Source of the DNA: an uncultured Eubacteriales bacterium
GTDB lineage: Bacteria > Bacillota > Clostridia > Oscillospirales > Oscillospiraceae
Length of the DNA stretch: 10,377 nt
Direction: 5' to 3'
Assembly (NCBI GenBank): GCA_900551355.1
Contig: URVR01000052.1
Location: forward strand, 1-10,377
Part shown: one piece after another, positions 1 through 5,744 of the stretch
How positions within the stretch are numbered: position 1 is the stretch's first letter
Layout: every line of letters begins with the position of its first letter
Position numbers and translations under genes: made by a program
The notes under the pieces: model-generated
Databases searched by the model: none
What the model was told of the DNA's origin: nothing
What the model saw: the letters and a program-made list of their open reading frames with translations, nothing else

Positions 1-123
1 GGCCGCGCACGCCAGCAGCCGCAGACGGTGAAGCGTCCGCCCCGACAGCTGTGCCGCCGCCAGCAAAAGCAGGTAGTCCAGCAGCAAGTTCAGCAGGAAT
101 ACCCGATCCAGATACACCACCAT
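1..123 (-). CDS. spoIIGA: SpoIIGA, sporulation sigma-E factor-processing peptidase (N-terminal part only)
   Basis: SpoIIGA is the membrane aspartic protease of the mother cell that cleaves pro-sigma-E in response to a forespore signal. Only 41 codons are present; the window edge cuts the rest (the family is about 300 residues). The start is MVVYLDRVFLLNLLLDYLLL, which resembles the Bacillus subtilis N-terminus (YLD, then LLN, then a hydrophobic first transmembrane segment). ATG is at 123-121, preceded by GAGGTG about 6 bases upstream (129-134). The following residues (RTLHRLRLL) are basic, as expected for a loop on the cytoplasmic side. In sporeformers sigE normally follows; it would lie to the left, outside this window. 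The call rests on the short N-terminal pattern plus the sporulation context, so it is good but not certain. Confidence 0.8.
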   Translation of the reverse strand, partial: MVVYLDRVFLLNLLLDYLLLLAAAQLSGRTLHRLRLLACAA

Positions 124-143
124 TGCTCTCACCTCGCCCGTCC

Positions 144-176
144 ATTATAGGACACGGCGGCAAAGAAAACCGTCAG
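144..176 (-). promoter_or_regulatory. Putative spoIIGA promoter with a long spacer
   Basis: A perfect TATAAT lies at 149-144 on the minus strand, about 20 bases upstream of the spoIIGA ATG. No reasonable -35 hexamer exists at 16-18 bases; the best candidate is CTGACG at 176-171 (4 of 6 matches to TTGACA), which gives a 21-base spacer. The known Bacillus spoIIG promoter is sigma-A dependent, has an unusually long spacer of about 22 bases and needs phosphorylated Spo0A. I see no strong Spo0A box. The predicted leader is only about 14 bases, just enough for the ribosome binding site. Confidence 0.5.
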
Positions 177-227
177 AAAAAGAAAGCCTCCAGGAAAAGG
201 ACGAGCCTTTCCCCGGCAGGCAGCAGA

Positions 228-256
228 CAAGCCCTCCGGGTACACCGGAGGGCTTG
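228..256 (-). terminator. Hairpin after the Dabb gene, likely terminator
   Basis: A perfect 12-bp inverted repeat (228-239 with 245-256, 5-base loop) begins 7 bases after the stop codon of the Dabb-fold gene. The stem is GC-rich (core CCCTCCGG). The tract that follows on the minus strand (TCTGCTGCC) is poor in T, so it may be a weak or factor-aided terminator. It separates the rarA operon from spoIIGA. Confidence 0.6.
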
Positions 257-262
257 CAGTTC

Positions 263-553
263 TTACGCTTCAAAATCAAAAATCGCCTTCTGCGCCAGCA
301 GCGGGCCGAACTCCTCCTTCCAGAGGTGATGCGGCGCGGAGCCGTCATACAGCGGCAGCGCGTCCCGCTCCATGTCCAGCACGATCAGCACATCGTACCG
401 GTTGTCCCGGGCCACGCAGTTGGGATAGGCGGTGACGCGGTGAACGCCCGGCAGATCCGTAAGCGGGGCGAAGATCTCCCGGATACGGGGCAGCAGCGCC
501 TCCCGCCGGGGATAGACCTCCGGCCTGTATTTGGCAAGAATGCAGTGCTTCAT
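263..553 (-). CDS. Dabb-fold (stress-responsive alpha/beta barrel) protein
   Basis: This 96-residue protein has the look of the Dabb family of small dimeric ferredoxin-like barrels: it opens with MKHCILAKYRPE, has a central segment VHRVTAYPNCVARDNRYDVL followed by strand LIVLDM, and ends with HHLWKEEFGPLLAQKAIFDF, matching the family's C-terminal helix and DFE ending. Function is generally unknown in Firmicutes; some members bind small aromatic or heme-like ligands, others are stress-induced. I chose ATG at 553-551 because GAGG lies 5 bases upstream and the longer reading frame (to 622) has a Cys/Trp-rich N-terminus that is only the shadow of the preceding gene. It follows the 32-residue membrane ORF by 7 bases and is probably the last gene of the rarA operon. 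Confidence 0.75.
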   Translation of the reverse strand: MKHCILAKYRPEVYPRREALLPRIREIFAPLTDLPGVHRVTAYPNCVARDNRYDVLIVLDMERDALPLYDGSAPHHLWKEEFGPLLAQKAIFDFEA

Positions 554-560
554 GGCCGCC

Positions 561-659
561 TCACAGTCCGATATACGGCAGCACCAGCGATACCAGCATA
601 ACCACAGCCAGCAGCAGCGCAATGCCCATGGCCATGTAGCGTACCCATTTCGGTCTCAT
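561..659 (-). CDS. Small single-pass membrane protein, 32 residues, unknown function
   Basis: This very short gene encodes MRPKWVRYMAMGIALLLAVV followed by MLVSLVLPYIGL: a basic N-terminus, then one hydrophobic helix from about residue 9 to 30. Three things argue it is translated: a strong AAGGAGG ribosome binding site at correct spacing, an ATG that overlaps the stop of the DUF951 gene by 4 bases (656-659), and the next gene starting 7 bases after its stop. The layout resembles small DUF4044-type membrane peptides, but I cannot assign a family. The charge pattern suggests N-in, C-out. Function unknown; its place beside DUF951 and rarA is the only hint. Confidence 0.7.
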   Translation of the reverse strand: MRPKWVRYMAMGIALLLAVVMLVSLVLPYIGL

Positions 660-847
660 TTTAGTTCCTCCTTCGGTATGATGCGCTTGATCATCTTCTC
701 CACCTTGCGGCGGGGCTGCATGACCTCGTGGCCGCAGCCCAGACAGCGCAGCTTGATATCCATCCCCACCCGCAGCACCTGCCAGCGGCGGCTGCCGCAG
801 GGGTGGTCTTTTTTCAGTTCGAGAATATCGTTCAGATGCAGCTCCAT
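656..847 (-). CDS. DUF951 family small CXXC protein
   Basis: A 63-residue protein of the DUF951 family. Diagnostic elements are LKKDHPCGSRRWQVLRVGMD (about residues 11-30), then IKLRCLGCGHEVMQPRRKVEKM; the HPCG cysteine plus the CLGCGH pair suggest a small metal- or nucleic-acid-binding fold, with a basic C-terminal helix. Function is not established for the family, though it is widespread in Firmicutes. Two ATGs compete: 853, which overlaps the rarA stop, and 847. I chose 847 because AAGGGG (the end of rarA) sits 8 bases before it and only 2 before 853. It begins 2 bases after rarA ends and overlaps the next small ORF by 4, so the three are translationally coupled. Confidence 0.88.
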   Translation of the reverse strand: MELHLNDILELKKDHPCGSRRWQVLRVGMDIKLRCLGCGHEVMQPRRKVEKMIKRIIPKEELK

Positions 848-849
848 GG

Positions 850-2109
850 TCATGTCCCCTTGATGTCGTCCCAATAGCGCTTGGCGGCCTGCTCCGTCTT
901 ATTGGGCCCGTATTCGTAGTAGGTCCTGTTCCCCAGCGACTCTGGCAGGTATCTCTGCTTGACGTAGTGGTTGGGATATACATGCGGATACTTGTAGGCT
1001 TCGTGCTTGGCCGCACCGGCGCTGTCGGCATGAACGTTCTTCAGATGGCGCGGGATATCCCCCACCGCGCCGCGCTGGATGTCCTCCATGGCGGCGATGA
1101 TGGCGTTGTGGGCGCTGTTGGACTTGGGTGCGGTGGCCAGCAGCACAGCGGCCTCCGCCAGTGGGAGCCGCGCCTCCGGCAGACCCAGCTGCAAGGCCGC
1201 GTCCACGCAGGCCTTCGTCACCACGATGCCCTGCGGGTAGGCAAGGCCGATATCCTCCGCCGCGATGACCAGCAGCCGGCGGCAGGGGGACAGCAGATCC
1301 CCGGCCACCAGCAGCCGTCCCAGATAGTACACCGCTGCATCCGGGTCGGAGCCGCGGATGGACTTTTGCAGCGCCGACAGCAGGTCGTAGTGGTCGTCCC
1401 CCTCCCTGTCGTAGCGCATGGCGCTGCACTGGCTTAGCTGTAAAGCATCATCCCTTGTCACTCGCAGCTCGCCGTCAGCAGGCTTTGCCGAGCGGTACAG
1501 CAGCTCCACGGCGTTGACGGCCTTGCGCACATCGCCGCCGCAGCCGCTGGCCACGGTGCGCGGCACATCGTCCTCCCATGTGAAGGGCAGCGGACTGCGC
1601 GCCTTTTCGATGGACAGCGCCCGCTCCACGGCGGGAATGGTTTCCTCCACCGTCAGGGGCTTGAATTCGAACACGGTGCTGCGGGACAGCAGCGCGTTGT
1701 AGATGTAAAAATACGGATTCTCCGTGGTGGAGGCGATCATGGTGATCTTACCGTTCTCCAGAAACTCCAGCAGACTCTGCTGCTGCTTCTTGTTGAAGTA
1801 CTGGATCTCGTCCAGATACAGCAGCACGCCGTTGGGCGCCAGCATCGTACCAACATCGCCGATGACGTTCTTCACATCCTGCAAGGACGCGGTGGTGGCG
1901 TTCAGGTAGTACAGGGTCTTTTTCGCCTGCTTGGCGATGATGTTGGCCACGGTGGTCTTGCCCGTGCCGGAGGGCCCGTAGAAAATGAGGTTGGTGTCCG
2001 TACCGTTCTCGATGAGACGGCGCAGCAGCGCGCCCTCGCCCAACAGGTGTTTCTGTCCGGCCACCTCGTCCAGTGTCTGGGGCCGTATCTCGTCTGCCAG
2101 CGGACGCAT
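850..2109 (-). CDS. rarA: RarA/MgsA-type replication-associated AAA+ ATPase
   Basis: A 419-residue AAA+ ATPase of the RarA/MgsA/WRNIP1 family, which acts at stalled replication forks and is related to clamp-loader subunits and RuvB. Visible: N-terminal MRPLADEIRPQTLDEVAGQK, Walker A GPSGTGKT (45-52), Walker B LLYLDEI (96-102), sensor 1 STTENP (127-132), arginine finger in LLSRSTVF (R143), sensor 2 GGDVRKAVN (R195), then the helical tetramerisation domain with AAEDIGLAYPQ (283-293), APKSNSAHNA (327-336) and the typical C-terminus YKYPHVYPNHYVKQRYLPE. Walker B continues QYFNKKQQQ rather than the HRFNKxQQD of the E. coli type. Length is near the family norm. ATG at 2109 follows AGGAGGTG at good spacing; the frame stays open far upstream, but that part is antisense to nth. 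It heads a four-gene operon. Confidence 0.95.
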   Translation of the reverse strand: MRPLADEIRPQTLDEVAGQKHLLGEGALLRRLIENGTDTNLIFYGPSGTGKTTVANIIAKQAKKTLYYLNATTASLQDVKNVIGDVGTMLAPNGVLLYLDEIQYFNKKQQQSLLEFLENGKITMIASTTENPYFYIYNALLSRSTVFEFKPLTVEETIPAVERALSIEKARSPLPFTWEDDVPRTVASGCGGDVRKAVNAVELLYRSAKPADGELRVTRDDALQLSQCSAMRYDREGDDHYDLLSALQKSIRGSDPDAAVYYLGRLLVAGDLLSPCRRLLVIAAEDIGLAYPQGIVVTKACVDAALQLGLPEARLPLAEAAVLLATAPKSNSAHNAIIAAMEDIQRGAVGDIPRHLKNVHADSAGAAKHEAYKYPHVYPNHYVKQRYLPESLGNRTYYEYGPNKTEQAAKRYWDDIKGT

Positions 2110-2154
2110 GAGCCGCACCTCCTCTCCTGCCGCACACGCGGCGCATATAAACGC

Positions 2155-2183
2155 AGTATAACACGGATTGCCTTTTTCTGCAA
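2155..2183 (-). promoter_or_regulatory. rarA promoter (sigma-A type, extended -10)
   Basis: On the minus strand TTGCAG (2183-2178) and TATACT (2160-2155) are separated by exactly 17 bases, and TG lies one base before the -10 (extended -10). The predicted start near 2148 leaves a leader of about 39 bases before the rarA ATG. It overlaps the oppositely directed nth promoter, so one polymerase should exclude the other. Confidence 0.8.
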
Positions 2184-2196
2184 CCGCTGTTATAAT
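2168..2196 (+). promoter_or_regulatory. nth promoter (sigma-A type)
   Basis: TTGCCT (2168-2173) and a perfect TATAAT (2191-2196) lie 17 bases apart on the plus strand. The expected start near 2203 would leave only about 12 bases of leader, with the GAGAGG ribosome binding site (2201-2206) at the very 5' end of the transcript. It interleaves with the rarA promoter. Confidence 0.8.
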
Positions 2197-2214
2197 GACG
2201 GAGAGGTGATGCCC

Positions 2215-2850
2215 ATGAAAACAAAGCAGGAGATCGCCGCCATTATCGCGGCGCTGAAGGAGCTGTACCCCGACGCGGCCTGCTCCCTGGACTACGGCAA
2301 GGACTATGAGCTGCTGTTCTCCGTGCGGCTGGCCGCCCAGTGTACCGACGCCCGGGTGAATCTGGTGACACCGGCGCTGTTTGCGCGCTACCCCACGCTG
2401 GAGGCGTTTGCCGCCGCCGATGTGGACGAGGTGGGCCGGTACGTCCAGTCCTGCGGCTTCTGGCGGGCCAAGGCCCGGGACATCGTGGCCTCCGCCCAGC
2501 AACTGCTGACGCGGTTCGGCGGCAAAGTCCCCGACAACATGGAGGACCTGCTGACCCTGCCCGGCGTGGGCCGCAAGACCGCCAACCTCATCCTGGGCGA
2601 TGTCTACGGACAGGAGGGCTACGTCTGCGACACCCACTGCATCCGCATCACCGGGCGGCTGGGCATCACCGACGGCAGCAAGGATCCCCTCAAGGTGGAA
2701 CAGCAGCTGCGCCGGGTCATTCCCCCAGAGGAATCCAACAACTTCTGCCACCGCATGGTGCTCCACGGCCGGGCACTATGCATGGCCCGCAATCCGCTGT
2801 GCAGCGAATGTCCTTTACAGCCGTTGTGCGACTTTGGAAAAGAACAATAA
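2215..2850 (+). CDS. nth: Endonuclease III (DNA glycosylase/AP lyase)
   Basis: A 211-residue bifunctional glycosylase/AP lyase that removes oxidised pyrimidines in base-excision repair. Helix-hairpin-helix LPGVGRKTANLIL (115-127) carries the catalytic lysine K121; the catalytic aspartate is D139 in VCDTHC (137-142). The [4Fe-4S] cluster ligands are C189, C196, C199 and C205 in the canonical spacing C-x6-C-x2-C-x5-C. Length matches E. coli Nth. ATG 2215 is preferred because GAGAGG ends 8 bases before it; an in-frame ATG at 2209 is only 2 bases from that site. The gene is the only real plus-strand gene in the window, diverging from rarA and converging on ispA, with its stop inside the shared palindromic terminator. 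Confidence 0.97.
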   Translation: MKTKQEIAAIIAALKELYPDAACSLDYGKDYELLFSVRLAAQCTDARVNLVTPALFARYPTLEAFAAADVDEVGRYVQSCGFWRAKARDIVASAQQLLTRFGGKVPDNMEDLLTLPGVGRKTANLILGDVYGQEGYVCDTHCIRITGRLGITDGSKDPLKVEQQLRRVIPPEESNNFCHRMVLHGRALCMARNPLCSECPLQPLCDFGKEQ

Positions 2851-2895
2851 GAAACGGATACCCGCGCCATATGGCGCGGGTATCCGTTTCTTATT
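2846..2895. terminator. Bidirectional intrinsic terminator, perfect 50-base palindrome
   Basis: The 25-base arms (2846-2870 and 2871-2895) are perfectly complementary with no mismatch, centred on ATAT; folded as RNA this gives a GC-rich stem core CCCGCGCC/GGCGCGGG closed by a tight loop. The outer arms read AATAAGAAA and TTTCTTATT, so each strand ends in a U-rich tract, continued by TATTTT on the plus strand and GTTCTTTT on the minus strand. The nth stop codon (2848-2850) lies inside the palindrome and the ispA stop (2897-2895) touches its other end. Confidence 0.92.
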
Positions 2896-3764
2896 TATTT
2901 TGCGCGGCCCACCATGCGATCCGCCAGCTCCCACAGGAAATCATGGTCCGGCCAGTCCGCCACCGCGGCCTTGGCCGTCTCCGTACAGGCGGCCACCTCC
3001 CGGCGGCAGGCGTCCATGCCGATGACGTCCACAAACGTCACCTTGCCCTCCTGGGCGTCGGAGCCGATGGGCTTGCCGAACACGGCCTGGTCACCCTCCA
3101 CATCCAGCATATCGTCCCGGATCTGGAACCCCCGTCCGATGGCGTCGGCATATACCAGTGCCTGCGCCCGCATGGAGGCAGGCATTTCCGAGGCAATACA
3201 GCCCAGCTCCGCCGCGGCGGAGATCATCACGCCGGTCTTGAGCCGGTTCAGCACCGTCAGCCCCGCCGCGTCCCGGACATCGTACACGGTGTCCAGCACC
3301 TGACCGGCCACCATGCCGTCAGCGCCGCAGGCCCGGGACAGGGTACGGACGGCCTCCAGCCGGTTCTCCGCCGACAGGCAGGGCGCCTCCGCCATCAGGC
3401 GGAAGGCCTCCGGCTGCAAAGCGTCGCCGGCCAGCACCGCCAGCGTCTCGCCGTACACCTTGTGGTTGGTGGGCTTGCCCCGCCGCAGGTCGTCGTCATC
3501 CATGCAGGGCAGATCGTCGTGGATCAGGGAGTAGTTGTGCACCAGCTCCAGCGCGCAGCCGTAGGGCAGCGCCAGATGCCAGTCGATACCGCCCAGACGG
3601 GCAAATTCCAGCGTCAGCACCGGCCGGATGCGCTTGCCGCCGGCCAGCAGGCTGTACCGGATGGACTCGTACAGCTTCTTATAGGGGGTGTCGGCGGTGA
3701 ACAGGCCGGACAGGTACTCCTCGATGGCCTGCTGGTACGCCGCGTACTGTGTTTCGTAGTGCAT
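2895..3764 (-). CDS. ispA: Polyprenyl (farnesyl/geranyl) diphosphate synthase
   Basis: A 289-residue trans-prenyl diphosphate synthase condensing isopentenyl diphosphate with allylic primers to C10-C20 products for isoprenoid, quinone and undecaprenyl lipid synthesis. Seen: GGKRIRPVL (42-50), the first aspartate-rich motif in IHDDLPCMDDDDLRRGKPTN (81-100; D83, D84, D89), LAGDAL (111-116), the KTG at 176-178, and the second aspartate-rich motif QIRDDMLD (214-221). The family's usual first ATG would overlap the xseB stop (ATG 3770), but GGAGG is one base from that and 7 bases from ATG 3764, so I chose 3764. It follows xseB directly, the standard Firmicutes order, and is the last gene before the terminator. 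Chain length cannot be fixed from sequence inspection; C15 is the default for this subgroup. Confidence 0.95.
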   Translation of the reverse strand: MHYETQYAAYQQAIEEYLSGLFTADTPYKKLYESIRYSLLAGGKRIRPVLTLEFARLGGIDWHLALPYGCALELVHNYSLIHDDLPCMDDDDLRRGKPTNHKVYGETLAVLAGDALQPEAFRLMAEAPCLSAENRLEAVRTLSRACGADGMVAGQVLDTVYDVRDAAGLTVLNRLKTGVMISAAAELGCIASEMPASMRAQALVYADAIGRGFQIRDDMLDVEGDQAVFGKPIGSDAQEGKVTFVDVIGMDACRREVAACTETAKAAVADWPDHDFLWELADRMVGRAK

Positions 3765-3766
3765 GG

Positions 3767-3997
3767 TCATTCCTCCGTCAGAAAATCGCTCTCGATAGGC
3801 GCACCGTCAGGCCCCTTCATCAGCTTGACCACCTTCTGCTCCGCGCCGTCCAGCTCCTTGCGGCACTGGGCCGCCAGCTTCGTGCCCTCCTCGAACAGGG
3901 CCAGGCTGTCCGTCAGCTGGGCGTCGCCCTTTTCCAGGAGCGCCACGATCTGCTCCAGCCGGGCCATATTCTCCTCAAATGTCTTTTTTGCCGCCAT
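3767..3997 (-). CDS. xseB: Exodeoxyribonuclease VII small subunit
   Basis: A 76-residue, mostly helical protein, the small subunit of exonuclease VII, several copies of which bind each XseA to form the single-strand-specific nuclease. The family signature is clear: KKTFEENMARLEQIVALLEK (5-24), then LTDSLALFEEGTKLAAQCRK (28-47) and a helix to about residue 61. The tail DGAPIESDFLTEE is acidic. ATG 3997 lies one base after the xseA stop, with AAGGAGG in the end of xseA 6 bases before it, so expression is coupled to xseA. Length is typical (about 70-85 residues). Confidence 0.95.
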   Translation of the reverse strand: MAAKKTFEENMARLEQIVALLEKGDAQLTDSLALFEEGTKLAAQCRKELDGAEQKVVKLMKGPDGAPIESDFLTEE

Positions 3998-3998
3998 G

Positions 3999-5204
3999 TC
4001 AATCCTCCTTGTCCACCACGTCGCATCGCAGGCTGCCTTGCGCCAGCCGGACGCGGATGCGCTCTCCCACCGCCGCATCGGCGGCATTCTTCAATATCGT
4101 ACCGTCCTCGCTCTGTGCCACGGCATAGCCCCGCGCCAGCACCTTCAGCGGGCTGAGGGCGTCCAGCGCGGCAGCCGCCGCCGCAAAACGGCGGCTCTCT
4201 CCCTCCACACAGCTCTTGCCTGCGGCGCACAGCCGGTGGACAACGTGATCCAGATACAGCCGTCGATCCGCCAGAAAGGCGGTGGGATCCGTCAGCACCC
4301 GCTTTTTCTCCAGCGCCGCCAGACGCTTCTCCCGCCGGTGCAGGGCGTTGAGCAGGCTCTGCGCCATGCGCTCATCGCTCCCCTGCAGATACCGCAGCAG
4401 CTCCGCCATGTCCGGCACGGCGATCTCCGCCGCGTTGGAGGGCGTGGATGCCCTGCGGTCCGCCACAAAGTCGCTGATGGCCACGTCCGGCTCATGCCCC
4501 ACAGCGGAGATCACCGGGATCTCCGACTCGTAGATGGCGCGGGCCACCCGCTCGTCGTTGAAGGCCCACAGATCCTCCAGAGAGCCGCCGCCCCGTCCGG
4601 TGATCAGCACGTCCGCCAGCTTATAGCGGTTGGCGTAACGGATAGCGCCCACAATCTCCGGCGGCGCCTCCACCCCCTGCACCCGCACCGGCAGCAGCAG
4701 CACCTTGGCAATGGGATACCGGCGGCGCAGAATGCGGATCATATCGTGTACCGCCGCACCCGCCGAGGAGGTGACGATGGCGATGCGCTGTGGGAATCTT
4801 GGCAGCGGCTTCTTGTGGGCCGGGTCAAACAGCCCCTCCCGGTACAGCTTCTCCTTCAGCTGCTCAAAGGCCACATACAGGTCGCCCACGCCGTCGGCGG
4901 ACAGGCCGCTGCAATACAGCTGGTACGCGCCGTCCCGCGGGTAGACGCTGATGCGGCCGGAGGCGATGACCTGCATTCCGTTCTCCGGCTTGAACCGCAG
5001 CTTCATGGCCGAGCCCTTGAACATCACGCACCGCAGCGCGCTCTCGCTGTCCTTCAGCGTAAAGTAGTGGTGTCCGGAGGGATACACCTTGTAGTTGGAT
5101 ACCTCGCCCCGCAGCAGCAGGTCGCCGAAGGCGGGCACGGACTCCACCAGCTCCTTGACGCAGTTATTCAGTTCGGTGACGGTAAACACATGCCGTTCGT
5201 CCAT
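3999..5204 (-). CDS. xseA: Exodeoxyribonuclease VII large subunit
   Basis: A 401-residue catalytic subunit of exonuclease VII, which degrades single-stranded DNA in both directions for mismatch and damage processing. Domains in order: an N-terminal OB-fold for DNA binding (about 5-105, with LLRGEVSNYKVYPSGHHYFTLKD), then the catalytic core with IAIVTSSAGAAVHDMIRILR (141-160), ITGRGGGSLEDLWAFNDE (201-218) and ISAVGHEPDVAISDFVADRR (232-251), followed by TPSNAAE, a long basic coiled coil (about 265-345) and a C-terminal ARGYAVAQ segment. ATG 5204 is preceded by AAGGAGG 5 bases upstream; an in-frame ATG at 5243 lies within the hairpin and lacks a site. It follows nusB with no folD between them, and overlaps no neighbour. 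Confidence 0.96.
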   Translation of the reverse strand: MDERHVFTVTELNNCVKELVESVPAFGDLLLRGEVSNYKVYPSGHHYFTLKDSESALRCVMFKGSAMKLRFKPENGMQVIASGRISVYPRDGAYQLYCSGLSADGVGDLYVAFEQLKEKLYREGLFDPAHKKPLPRFPQRIAIVTSSAGAAVHDMIRILRRRYPIAKVLLLPVRVQGVEAPPEIVGAIRYANRYKLADVLITGRGGGSLEDLWAFNDERVARAIYESEIPVISAVGHEPDVAISDFVADRRASTPSNAAEIAVPDMAELLRYLQGSDERMAQSLLNALHRREKRLAALEKKRVLTDPTAFLADRRLYLDHVVHRLCAAGKSCVEGESRRFAAAAAALDALSPLKVLARGYAVAQSEDGTILKNAADAAVGERIRVRLAQGSLRCDVVDKED

Positions 5205-5228
5205 GCCGTCCTCCTTCTTCCATGCGGA

Positions 5229-5254
5229 AAAGGCAGAGCGCAAGCTCTGCCTTT
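5229..5254 (-). terminator. Hairpin between nusB and xseA, possible attenuator
   Basis: An 11-bp perfect stem (5229-5239 with 5244-5254) with a 4-base loop, starting 5 bases after the nusB stop. On the minus strand the stem's second arm runs into CCTTTTCC, a short U tract. It stands about 25 bases before the xseA start, leaving room for the AAGGAGG site. It may partly terminate transcription after nusB or protect an mRNA end. Confidence 0.6.
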
Positions 5255-5259
5255 CTGTT

Positions 5260-5709
5260 TTACTCCTTCAGCTCGCCCCGGACGAAGCTGCCCAGAATGC
5301 CGTTGATGAATTTCACCACCTCCGGCGATTCGTAGTTCTTGGCGATCTCCACCGCCTCATTGATGGCGACGCCGGCGGGAATGTCCGCCATGTAGAGCAT
5401 CTCGTACATGGCCACCCGCATGATGGCGGAGGCCACCAGCGAAATGCGTTCGAACCGCCAGCCCTTGGCGTACTTCTCGATGTCGCCGTCCAGCTCCGCC
5501 GCGTGCTCCGCCACGCCGGCGACCAGGCGGCGGATATACGCCTCCTGCTTGGCGTTGGGGCGCTCCTCATAGACGGGATGCTCCGGCGCCAGCGCGGCAA
5601 AGCTCTCCGCGCTCAGCTGCAGGTCCAGAAACTCCTCCACCGGCAGGTCATTGAAGCTCAGTTCATAGGCGAGATGCATGGCGATCTCGCGGGCCGTATT
5701 GCGTGTCAT
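5260..5709 (-). CDS. nusB: Transcription antitermination factor NusB
   Basis: A 149-residue all-helical NusB protein, which with NusE (S10) binds boxA RNA in rRNA leaders to sustain antitermination. Visible: N-terminal TAREIAMHLAYELSFN (about 4-20; family pattern R..A...LY...), then the conserved C-terminal half: W84 with RI (88-89), LVASAIMRVAMYEMLYM (91-107), DIPAGVAINEAVEIAKNY (109-126) and VVKFINGILGSF (131-142). Length is typical. The ATG at 5709 has AAGGA about 9 bases upstream. It sits downstream of the Asp23-family gene, as nusB sits next to yqhY in Bacillus, and upstream of xseA, so it is part of the operon started from the promoter at 6145-6173. Confidence 0.95.
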   Translation of the reverse strand: MTRNTAREIAMHLAYELSFNDLPVEEFLDLQLSAESFAALAPEHPVYEERPNAKQEAYIRRLVAGVAEHAAELDGDIEKYAKGWRFERISLVASAIMRVAMYEMLYMADIPAGVAINEAVEIAKNYESPEVVKFINGILGSFVRGELKE

Positions 5710-5744
5710 AACCGTATATCCTTTTCTCTCTCAGTTCGCTGTGT

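Noticed and set aside
228..256. The inverted repeat as an attachment site or mobile-element end
   Set aside because: It is a single hairpin next to a stop codon, without a direct repeat, an integrase or a second copy in the window; a terminator is the simpler reading.
2110..2766. N-terminal extension of rarA upstream of 2109
   Set aside because: The frame is open, but the extension has no family similarity, is antisense to nth, and the 2109 ATG has a strong AGGAGGTG site and the canonical N-terminus.
2340..5306. A 988-codon open frame on the plus strand
   Set aside because: It overlaps nth in another frame and runs antisense through ispA, xseB and xseA, all of which have convincing motifs. 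Its translation is Arg/Gly/Gln/His-rich low-complexity, typical of a GC-rich antisense shadow.
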